Of a stretch of 64,000 nt of DNA, positions 1 through 10,300 are shown piece after piece (position 1 is the stretch's first letter; each line of letters starts with the position of its first letter). A program made the position numbers and the translations under genes. This stretch comes from Cordylochernes scorpioides (lineage: Eukaryota > Arthropoda > Arachnida > Pseudoscorpiones > Chernetidae): assembly GCA_030710605.1 (NCBI GenBank), contig CP092865.1, forward strand, positions 26,414,947-26,478,946. The letters run 5' to 3'. A model generated the notes under the pieces. The model ran no database searches, was not told where the DNA came from, and worked only from the letters and a program-made list of their open reading frames with translations.

Positions 1-56
1 TCTCTGATTTTATATATCAAGGGTGACCAATCAGCAGGTGGGCCAAGTTTCAGCAT

Positions 57-138
57 TACAAGGTTTTCCCAAAAGTTCGTAAACACTTTAAAAAATTTAA
101 ATCATAATATGTTTACGAAATTTTGGGACAACCTTGTA
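57..138. mobile_element. Tiny mariner-type MITE with TA ends
   Basis: Two inverted termini of about 27 bp face each other across a roughly 25-bp AT-rich centre: the left begins ACAAGGTTTTCCCAAAAG and the right ends TTTTGGGACAACCTTGT. TA dinucleotides flank both ends, as expected for Tc1/mariner insertions. The same terminus recurs near 28140-28175 and in degraded form near 35540 and 35885, so this is a dispersed family and not a chance palindrome. No coding capacity. Confidence 0.7.
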
Positions 139-369
139 TCTTCTTCGGAGATACATGAAAGTTTTTGTTCTCCAAGACTTTGAGTTATTTATCATTTCCT
201 ATTCTACAACTGGTGGATAAGCTGGACGCTCAAAGGAAAAGTTTTAAACTCCGTAGTTCAGAACCTTCTCCCGGCTTGTTACCAGAAAGTGAAACTTATA
301 CAGTTAAAAAAGAACAGATAGCTATGAATGTAAAGAACGAAGTAACTACCTAGGTAAGCCACTACTATG

Positions 370-1240
370 TGCAACACCTGCCGAGAAGTCCTTCTGTTTT
401 CTCTGAGGAAGGTGGTGAAGACCTCCAGGATTGGATAAAAGGCTATAAACACGTGACAAGACAATAATTAGAACAAAACCTTGTTGGTCTTACAACGTAT
501 ACTTCTACCTCAGTGGAACTTCTCTCAAGTGGTCTGTGAATAACGAGGAAAGAATAAATACTTGGCGTCTATTAGTAAGTGTATTTGGGGGAAAAAAGTT
601 TTAAAATGCAAGCTGAGAAAAAAATAACTCAAAACTCGGACACAGATAGAAGGTCAAAGCACCGAGTTTTACATACAAGATGTTGTGTGTCTCTGCTGGG
701 AAGTGGATGCCGGAGGAAGAGAGACTATCACATCTGATGAAGGGAGTAGCGGAGGAAGTATACCGGTATCTTATGCTGAGAGACATAGTGATGACGGATC
801 AGTTTATCGCAGAGTGTCGCCGCGTTGGGACGTTCCAAAATTCGAGCGCTTGCCCAATGTTACATCGCTCGGTGACCTGGGAGACGTGACGGATCTACAG
901 TCTTTGATAAGACAGATCGTTAGGAAAGAGGTGCAGCGGGCTCTAGCACCACTACGAGAAAACCAATAACCTTCTTTCTTGAAGAAATTGTAAAGGAGGA
1001 AGTCCTCGTTCCTCTGTCGGGAATAAATACCTTCCCATCGGAAGCGGCTGTGAAGTCAGCACCACGGAACTATGGAAAGCGCATCTAGTATGCACCTAAG
1101 GTCGAAGCAAGACGCTGGAGAAACTTAGTTTGGAACGCTAATGAGTGGAAGACTCCAGACGGTACGCACGTGTGCGTCCCCTGTGGACGGCCCGGCCACG
1201 TTGTCCGCTATTGCCGCGGCAGAAGGAGGTTGTTTGATAA
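370..1240 (+). pseudogene. gag remnant of the Ty3-type element
   Basis: Structural polyprotein remnant. A conceptual reading across frames gives EDLQDWIKGYKHVTR near 405-450, then about 690-970 the MPEEERLSHLMKGVAEEVYRY and SLIRQIVRKEVQRALAPL segments typical of arthropod Ty3 gag. Near 1168-1210 a CX2CX4HX4C zinc knuckle can be read (CVPCGRPGHVVRYC), which in intact elements binds RNA during packaging. Stops and at least two frame changes interrupt it (for example around 480-600 and 880-1000). The upstream boundary is uncertain; gag-like sequence could begin nearer 230. Confidence 0.75.
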
Positions 1241-1299
1241 GAAAATAGACGAAATTCTGTTATATCCGAGCGGTTCAGAGTATAAATAAAAAAACGCTA

Positions 1300-1850
1300 T
1301 TTACCGAAACCGTCGTTGTATTGAAAGTTGCTGACGATAAAGTGATTGAAACCAAAGGACGCTGTACATTGAAGTTGGAAGTGAATGGACATCTCGAAAA
1401 CTTTGAATTCGTCGTTTTGGAAAATTGCAGTCATGATGCGATTCTGGACTGGGATTTATTTAAGGCGACCAACGCGGTTATCGACTGCGGTCTGGGCGAA
1501 CTACAACTGGACGACCTCCCAGACCTAGACACCGAGGGTAGAGATGACGGAGTGTACGCTGTCCAAGACTTCGTTATCCCCGGGAGATCTTCTCAGAGGA
1601 TAAGCGTCGTCTATAGATCTATCGTAGGAATTATAAGTATGGAGGTTAGATGTCCTAAAGAACTATTAATTCGTAAAGAACTGATATTTCCTTCTTCGTT
1701 TATTGGAAATATTTGGATAACTAACGGCGGACTTCTACCTCAAATGATCCCGAAAGGAATGAACTTGGGTAGAATGTGCGATGTTGAGTCGGGACACGTG
1801 TGCCCATTGAATGTCGAACCGGGAAGTTCCTCGAGGGAGAGAAGATTATG
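1300..1850 (+). pseudogene. Retropepsin-region remnant
   Basis: An open stretch from about 1321 to 1851 contains ENCSHDAILDWDLF, matching the C-terminal half of Ty3-type aspartic proteases (usual form: C-x-DAILGWDFL). The catalytic D-T/S-G triad should lie just upstream, but the sequence near 1260-1310 is interrupted and I cannot read it. The following 100 codons are the variable linker before reverse transcriptase. Non-functional. Confidence 0.65.
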
Positions 1851-2054
1851 AAAGCGACTGCCTGTCCTCCCTGATCAACTCCGATCTGCCCAAGGAAAAG
1901 AAAGAAGATTTAATGGGGCTGCTGTGGTTTTTTAAAGACGTTTTACTTCCCAAGATGAAAAACGTAAACAAGGTACAGAACAGAGTAAAACACCGGCGAC
2001 CAGCCCCCTATAAAGCAGCGCCCATATCGGGTATCTAATAGAGAGAGAGAAATA

Positions 2055-3235
2055 ATGCAGAAGGAAGTCGAGACCATGCTAGAGAGAAAGGTAATTCAGC
2101 CATCTGAGAGTCCCTGGTCGGCCCCTGTCAAGAAGAAGGAGGGCACATGGAGATTCTGCGTGGACTTCTGGCGGCTTAATCACATCACCAGGAAGGACGC
2201 TTACCCATTGCCCCGCATTGATGACGTCCTGGATCATCTGTCCTATGCCAGGTATTACTCGACCACGGACCTGAAGACGGATACTGGCAGGTAGAGGTGG
2301 ACGAGCGAGACCGCGAGAAGACGGCGTTTGTTACTCCGGATGGATTGTACGAGTTCATGGGGATGCCTTTCGGACTGTGCAATGCGCCGGAAACATTCGA
2401 AAGGATGATAAACAATGTGCTCGTGGGCCTCAAGTGGAACATTTGTTCGTGTTATTTGGACGACATTGTGGTCTACTCTTAGAACGTCTGTCTAAGGTTC
2501 TGAGCTGTCTTCAGCAAGCGAGGCTGACTATAAATCCAGAGAAATGTCTGTTTGGATCAACAAGAATAAAAATCCTTGGTCATGTGGTAGATAAGAGCGG
2601 CATACAACCCAAATCGGAAAAGATCGAAGCCATAAAGTAGTTCCCTGTAACCAAGTCCGTCGGTGATATTAAAAGCTATCTAGGATTGTGCTTCTACTAC
2701 AGAAAGTTTATCAAAGATTTCTCCAAAATATTTCTGCTCCTCTATACACAATCTCCTGAAAAAGATAAAACATTTATATGGACACAATTTCAAAAAGATT
2801 CATTCGAGTCCCTGAAGGAAGCTCTAATGCAGAATCCGGTATTAGGGCATATTAAAGAAAGTGCCATCACTAAACTTCATACTGACGCCAGTAGATATGG
2901 TTTGGGTGATGTTCTGGTACAGATTCAGGAAAATCTATAGAACACTCACTGGCGGAAAAGAACTACTCCATCATCGAACGAGAGTGCTTCGCAGTCATTT
3001 AGGCAATTGGAAAGTTTCGTCTATATTATATGGAAGTCCTTTTGAGGTTATTTCGGACCATCATTCTTTGCGCTGGTTGGCTGGTCTGAAGGACACTTCT
3101 AGAATATTATCAAAATGGGCCCTCAAACTACAAGATATGTCGAAGTAACCATCGGCTATAAAAGCGGGGTCAAGCACAAGAACGCGGACAGCCTATCGAC
3201 ATACCCACTACCAGACTCGCCTGGATTGACGTAGC
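2055..3235 (+). pseudogene. Reverse transcriptase / RNase H remnant
   Basis: RNA-dependent DNA polymerase remnant of the Ty3 pol. Recognisable motifs: PWSAPVKKKEGTWRFCVDFWRLN (2115-2180), KDAYPLPRIDDVLDHLSYARYYSTTDLK, then GLYEFMGMPFGLCNAPETFER and the catalytic YLDDIVVYS box near 2455-2480. The first catalytic Asp in TTDLK is present but is followed by a damaged segment (TDTGR, then a stop at 2292). RNase H homology resumes at HTDASRYGLGDVLVQ near 2878. At least four stops or frame changes occur (2292, 2480, 2638, 2938). Confidence 0.85.
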
Positions 3236-4045
3236 TTACATTAGTAAAAGAACAGCACATAGTATAGATCCTGATATAATAAAAATTTCAAATGCCGTAG
3301 ACCAAGGTGAAGGAGCCAAGAGATTCGAAATGAAAAACGGCCTACTCTATAAGCGTAATTTCGATCCTTTGGGTAGACGTCTGCCATTGGTTATACCGAA
3401 GTGTATGAGATCAGATATCCTGAAGGAGTTCCATGAAGTGCCGACCACCTAGGTTTTACAAGGACCTACGACAGAATAAGGAAAATATAATTCTGGCCGG
3501 GAAAACAGCGTTCGACGTTATGTAGCCCATTGCAAGGAATGCCAGCGAAGAAAGGGAGAAAACAAACTGCCTGCTGGAAAATTGGTCCCCATTCAACCCC
3601 CATCACTTCCCTTCCATAAAATAGGCATGGACCTGCTTGGGAGGTTCCCCTTATCTGACAAAGAAAATCGATGGCTAATTGTGTGTACAGATTATCTGAC
3701 TAAGTATGTAATTGCCAAAGCCCTGTCATCTGGTACTGCTGCAAAAATCGCGACTTTCATACTTGAGGAAGTAATTTTGAAGCATGGCGCTCCACACGAA
3801 ATAATAACTGAGAGAGGTCAGGCCTTCATGTCTCATATGGTCAAAGAAGTCACTTCCCGTTGCAAGATAAGCCGCCTTTTCACCACGGCACCCTCAAACA
3901 AACAGAATGGGTGACATGCTTTCCATGTATGTGGACGCCGCGCAGAGGGATTGGGACAGCGTTTTGCCGTACGTCACCTTTGCTTACAACACGGCCCTAC
4001 AAGGAAACAATGCATTTTCTACTCTTTTTTGGGGTCGCGATCAAT
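3236..4045 (+). pseudogene. Integrase remnant
   Basis: The zinc-binding region survives as HCKECQRRKGENK near 3530-3565, then the catalytic core: GMDLLGRFPLSDKENRWLIVCTDYLTKYV (first catalytic Asp in GMD), HGAPHEIITERGQAF (the family has ITDRG; the second Asp is Glu here), and a frameshift at about 3905 before TSPLLTTRPYKETMHFLLFFG. The GPY/F tail is absent. The catalytic substitution plus the frameshift show it is inactive. Confidence 0.8.
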
Positions 4046-4198
4046 AAAAAGTTTTTAAAAACTTCATAAATATATAATAAATTATCGCTTTGTAACATTT
4101 TGTATTGAATCATTTAATTCTTGAATAAAACCTGATATGTGATTTATTTTGATAATTCACGCGAAAGTGAGGTAGTTTGAAGAACGAATGGACTGTAC

Positions 4199-4328
4199 CT
4201 CCAGTGAGGAAGATCTCGACGTAGTTGGTAGCTAGAGTCCCAAGGTCTTGGCTGACTTGTCCCAGCTGGAGTAGCAGCCCGGACATAAGGACCATCAGTA
4301 GGAAGCTACACAGGATGCAGATCCACAC
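4199..4328 (-). CDS. IR-like exon D: M1 helix and pore approach
   Basis: Acceptor ..TAG|GTGTGG and donor GGAG|GTACAG bound a 130-bp exon of 43 codons plus one base. It starts VWICILCSFLL, a hydrophobic run of about 20 residues that fits M1, then a linker ending NYVEIFLTG. The Val-Trp start directly follows the FDYK end of the previous exon, matching the conserved VW at the start of M1 in IRs. The next exon should carry the pore but is not visible below 4199. Confidence 0.7.
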
Positions 4329-7300
4329 CTACACACCCTATGTTTCATATCCACAACTTCACACTCAGAAATAATCCAATCATAAATTTGAAGTCATATT
4401 TGCATCTAACTCCTTTCAAATGTATTATGGACCAATATCGGCTTTACCACAGTATCAGCTGGAATAACCTTTTGGCAGATACGGTCAATTTCACGATTCC
4501 TCAGTAGGATATCGTAACCGCTACTATACCAATAATTACACAGTCCAAAACCATGGTATATTGGTATTTTATTCATATTTTTCAAATCTAGAAAATATTG
4601 AGAATTTATTTATTTAACGCGTTTTTACAAAGGGATCCTTCATTTACACATGAATAAACATAAAGGTACAGAACTAATACTGAACTAGTTAATGAGATAT
4701 TTTATAAAGTAAATCTTAAAAAGGAAGGACCTTACATATTTTATTTTGTGTAAATTAATATAATACATCCACCCTAACCGCAATGACATTGTGATTTTAA
4801 ATTTCTCCCGAGGTTCAAAAGAACGATGAAGAATTACACAGCCGCTAACTTTGGATTTTCTCACCATTTACATTAGGGATTTTTAAAGTAAATTATACGG
4901 GAAATATTTTCTTATAAACCAATGAATAAAAGAGGATGAGAAAAAAGAAACTCTGAAGATCTATGGAGAATCTTAGATGGTAGTTAAAACTTCAAAAATA
5001 TATTAAAGAAAGTACCTTGAAATTTCTAAAGTTTAATACTGTATTCGAAATCGTAAATTATGCCAAATGTTGAGACCATTGATATGCAGAAAGTTCAACA
5101 GCATAGTTTGAAGGGTAGACTAAGTTAAGGAAGAGAATAGGGATTTACAGAAAGTCTCACCTTATAGTCGAAGGCGTGGACGAGGCCAAAGACAGACATT
5201 GGGGGTCTACAGGGAGTCTCACCTTATAGTCGAAGGCGTGGACGAGGCCAAAGACAGACACTGGGGTGTAGGGGTTGTAGCTGGAGAGCAGCGAGAGCTC
5301 AAAGACGTCGAGGATAGGTTCAGACATGTCAAAATGGCGGAAGGCCTGCTCCTCGGTGTAGTAGGGGAAGAACATGAGGTCGGTGTCCTTCACCCACGTC
5401 AGCTCTTACTTCACGTGTTTCCATACAAATCAACAAAGGCTGGTGGATTTAAAAGTCCTGCTTTCTGAATTGACCTTGAAGACATTTTAAAAAAACTCTT
5501 CAAAGTAGCGTAATCTCTTCTTATACTTGTAAAAGTCCAACTCCATCAATGCATGCAAATAACCAAATGGAGTCTATGGCAGCATATAAATGCAAAGGCC
5601 TGCATAGATCTACATGTGTAGATGTGTGGTGTACTTACAATAAAAGAAATCACCGTACACTATAAATATTGTGCTTTTTACTGAGTTTATTTGAATATTT
5701 TTAAAATACACAGAACAATTTAGGATATAAAAAAGCTAGCGATTAAATCAGTTACCAACGAATGCCATTTGTTTAAAGGGCCAGCTCACGATTGTAAGTC
5801 CTTCTAGAATGGTTCCTCTAGCATAGTTATTCTAAAATGTTCTTCTATAATGGTTGATCTAGAATTGAACCTCTAGAATTGTTCTTCTAGAATGGTGCAT
5901 TTAGAATGGTTCCTCTAGAATTCTTTTGCTAGAACGGTTTTTCAAGACTGGTTATTCGAGAATGGTTCTTCTAGAAATATTCTTCTAGAATGGTTCTTCA
6001 AGAATGGTTCTTTTAGAATGGTGCATTTAGAATGGCTCCTCTAGAATTCTTTTGCTAGAACGGTTATTCAAAAATGGTTATTCGAGAATGGTTCTTCTAG
6101 AAATATTCTTCTAGAATGGTTCTTCTAGAATGGTGCATTTAGAATGGTTCCTCTAGAATTCTTTTTATAGAATGGTTATTCGAGAATAATTATTCTAGAA
6201 TGGTATTCTATGTATAATGGTTTGTTCTAGAATTTATGTTTAAAACTAGTGCAAAATGATAAGTACACATTATTGAAACACTTTGTTATTTAACAATTAA
6301 TTTTCAACTTAAAAGCATCTTCAATTTAAAAAGTGGCACCAAATTTTTCCTCAATCCTGTATGACTTTTCTAATAATTATTTCTAGCTTTATCAACAAGT
6401 TCCGTAAAACGGATCAAGTTTGGAGATTTTAACGCAGTTCAACGTGCCTCTAAATATATTCGCTGTACTTCAGTCAACACTGCATATAGGCCAATCTCTC
6501 TCTTCACTTCTTAGATATAATGTATATTACAATTAAATCTAATATTTGCATTGGTTAATCTGACTTTGAATATATGCTCCTCCTCCTTCAATGCCTTCCT
6601 CTACTGAGGGTGGGCCACATGGTTACTCCATACTTCCTCCTTCAATGCCTTCCTCTACTGAGGATGGGCCACATGGTCTCTCCATATCTCCCTCCGCCAG
6701 CCTCTTCATCTCCTCGTGTCGTCCAGTCCATTGTTTTAGATCGTCTGTGTATCCCCGTCGTCGTTTCCTTCCCCTGGAGCTTTCCCTCCCATGCTATGAT
6801 ATATATATATATATTAAATACTATAACACAAGTTGATATAGTCTAATGGTGACGTGCGCTATATGGAGCTACTCACATTGTTCTGCAGTCTTCCAAGACT
6901 TCCGTAGAAAGAGCCGTTAGGCAAAAATCCTCCGAGATGTTCATTGGGGTAGTATTCCATATCATACCTACAACATTCCCTTCAAGGAATTATACAATCA
7001 TTTAACAGGTAATTTTACACACACATATATTTTAATGAAAAGTATTGCGAATATTTTAGAATAGACATTATTTACTTGTAGAGAGTGTTCAGGTGTTCTA
7101 GTGTAATGGTGTAGAATAGAAAGTTTCACAATTATATAAAGGAATAAAGAACATCTCTGTGAATATATACTCTTTTTCTCGAAATCTTCTCTCTTTCTAT
7201 CGTCCTGAGTGCTTCACAACGTCCATTAACCTCCTCACCAGCCAGAGCGCCGGGTACTGTATTCGGCATGGCTGCAGGCGCATCCTGTTGAAGAGCTGGT

Positions 7301-10300
7301 GGCGAGCTGGACTACCACCGTGGACAGGACTTCTTGGGCTGGCCTCCGTCACAACCGTTTCTTGGGCTGGCCTCCGTCACAACTGCTTCTTGGGCTGGCC
7401 TCCGTCACAACTGTTTCTTGGGCTGGCCTCCGTCACAACTGCTTCTTGGGCTAGCCTCCGTCACAACCGTTTCTTGGGCTGGCCTCCGTCACAACTGCTT
7501 CTTGGGCTAGCCTCCGTCACAACTGTTTCTTGGGCTGGCCTCCGTCACAACTGCTTCTTGGGCTAGCCTCCGTCACAACCGTTTCTTGGGCTGGCCTCCG
7601 TCACAACTGCTTCTTGGGCTGGCCTCCGTTATAACTGTTTCTTGGGCTGGCCTCCGTCACAACTGCTTCTTGGGCTGGCCTCCGTCACAACTGTTTCTTG
7701 GGCTGGCCTCCGTCACAACTGCTTCTTGGGCTGGCCTCCGTCACAACTGCTTCTTGGGCTGGCCTCCGTCACAACTGTTTCTTGGGCTGGCCTCCGTCAC
7801 AACTGCTTCTTGGGCTGGCCTCCGTCACAACTGCTTCTTGGGCTGGCCTCCGTCACAACTGCTTCTTGGGCTGGCCTCCGTCACAACCGTTTCTTGGGCT
7901 GGCCTCCGTCACAACTGCTTCTTGGGCTGGCCTCCGTCACAACCGTTTCTTGGGCTGGCCTCCGTCACAACCGTTTCTTGGGCTGGCCTCCGTCACAACC
8001 GTTTCTTGGGCTGGCCTCCGTCACAACTGCTTCTTGGGCTGGCCTCCGTCACAACTGCTTCTTGGGCTGGCCTCCGTCACAACTGTTTCTTGGGCTGGCC
8101 TCCGTCACAACTGCTTCTTGGGCTGGCCTCCGTCACAACTGCTTCTTGGGCTGGCCTCCGTCACAACTGTTTCTTGGGCTGGCCTCCGTCACAACTGCTT
8201 CTTGGGCTGGCCTCCGTCACAACTGCTTCTTGGGCTGGCCTCCGTCACAACTGCTTCTTGGGCTGGCCTCCGTCACAACTGTTTCTTGGGCTGGCCTCCG
8301 TCACAACCGTTTCTTGGGCTGGCCTCCGTCACAACTGTTTCTTGGGCTGGCCTCCGTCACAACTGCTTTTGGGCTGGCCTCCGTCACAACTGCTTCTTGG
8401 ACTGGCCTCCGTCACAACTGCTTCTTGGGCTGGCCTCCGTCACAACTGCTTCTTGGGATGGCCTCCGTTACAACTGCTTCTTGGGCTGGCCTCCGTCACA
8501 ACCGTTTCTTGGGCTGGCCTCCGTCACAACTGCTTCTTGGGCTGGCCTCCGTCACAACTGTTTCTTGGGCTGGCCTCCGTCACAACCGTTTCTTGGGCTG
8601 GCCTCCGTCACAACCGTTTCTTGGGCTGGCCTCCGTCACAACTGCTTCTTGGGCTGGCCTCCGTCACAACTGCTTCTTGGGCTGGCCTCCGTCACAACTG
8701 TTTCTTGGGCTGGCCTCCGTCACAACCGTTTCTTGGGCTGGCCTCCGTCACAACTGTTTCTTGGGCTGGCCTCCGTCACAACCGTTTCTTGGGCTGGCCT
8801 CCGTCACAACTGTTTCTTGGGCTGGCCTCCGTCACAACTGCTTCTTGGGCTGGCCTCCGTCACAACCGTTTCTTGGGCTGGCCTCCGTCACAACCGTTTC
8901 TTGGGCTGGCCTCCGTCACAACCGTTTCTTGGGCTGGCCTCCGTCACAACCGCTTCTTGGGCTGGCCTCCGTCACAACCGCTTCTTGGGCTGGCCTCCGT
9001 CACAACTGCTTCTTGGGCTGGCCTCCGTCACAACTGCTTTTTGGGCTGGCCTCCGTCACAACTGCTTCTTGGGCTGGCCTCCGTCACAACTGCTTTTTGG
9101 GCTGGCCTCCGTCACAACTGCTTCTTGGGCTGGCCTCCGTCACAACTGTTTCTTGGGCTGGCCTCCGTCACAACCGTTTCTTGGGCTGGCCTCCGTCACA
9201 ACCGCTTCTTGGGCTGGCCTCCGTCACAACCGTTTCTTGGGCTGGCCTCCGTCACAACTGCTTTTTGGGCTGGCCTCCGTCACAACTGCTTCTTGGGCTG
9301 GCCTCCGTCACAACTGTTTCTTGGGCTGGCCTCCGTCACAACCGTTTCTTGGGCTGGCCTCCGTCACAACCGCTTCTTGGGCTGGCCTCCGTCACAACCG
9401 TTTCTTGGGCTGGCCTCCGTCACAACTGCTTCTTGGGCTGGCCTCCGTCACAACTGCTTTTTGGGCTGGCCTCCGTCACAACTGCTTCTTGGGCTGGCCT
9501 CCGTCACAACTGCTTTTTGGGCTGGCCTTTGGACTTTGACGCGATTTTTTTTTCATTTTTAAATTAAACAATTTAATCTTTATGATGCATTAGCGCGCCA
9601 TCTGTTATCAAAATTCAAAACTATTATAGACGCGTATGATTATTTTTAAAAATAAACCATTTCTAATGTCCTTACTGCAATGGAAAAATTAATGGAAGGG
9701 CCTGGCTCATCAGTGGTGAACCCTCCCAGCGGTTTAGCCAGTTTAATCTACCATAAATGCAATAATTATTAAATTAAAATATTAATTAATTTTTAAAAAT
9801 TAAATTTAATATAAAAAAAATTCCACCACTGCGGCTTTGCCTGGACAAACAATGCTATCGACTATGAGACCATTCAAAACGAATTACCAGGGATATTTTG
9901 TACTAAAACTGAACAATTAATTCAGCAGGACTTAGCAAAAATGGATCATACAAGATTATATTCTAATTATAAATTATTATATAAGTATTTAATGCCTGAA
10001 TAATGTTTATTCTGGTACCTATCATTAGACATAAAAGGTTACATTACCCAAACAAGAATCACTTGAACCCTACTAAGAGAAAGTCACATTCGAATAATTA
10101 GAAAGGAAGATGTAATTTGTAAATTCTGAAAAATTGAAAGCATAGAATAAATTACCCACTACATCTCTGATTGCACTATTGTTAACGAGGAACGGAATAA
10201 GATTTTAAAGAACATTATCCAAGTCTACGTGAACCATTTCCGCTAATCAGAATAATGTCCGAGAAAAAATATATAGCGATAGAATTATTTAACTTTCATA

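Larger units (their letters stand above)
370..4045 (+). mobile_element. Decayed Ty3/gypsy-type retrotransposon, no LTRs recognised
   Basis: Translated pieces in order read as gag, zinc knuckle, protease, reverse transcriptase, RNase H and integrase, the Ty3/gypsy order. The gag resembles the arthropod type, with the phrases HLMKGVAEEVYRYLM and FERLPNV. The reading frame is broken by many stops and frameshifts, so the element is dead. I found no flanking LTR pair; integrase stops abruptly near 4045, about 150 bp below the last visible exon of the receptor gene, which is on the opposite strand. Its insertion may separate that exon from those coding the rest of the channel. Confidence 0.85.

Noticed and set aside
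7215-7330. GC-rich segment with a donor-like GGCTG|GTGAGG on the minus strand
   Set aside because: Exons A and B already join in phase with a conserved LNFT|YDM junction. Inserting this segment would break it, and none of its frames is recognisable. Most likely the origin or edge of the minisatellite.
7159-9567. Three overlapping plus-strand frames of 613-658 codons
   Set aside because: They are the same 28-residue repeat read in three frames of a 28-bp stop-free unit. No frame is favoured and variation is not codon-structured.
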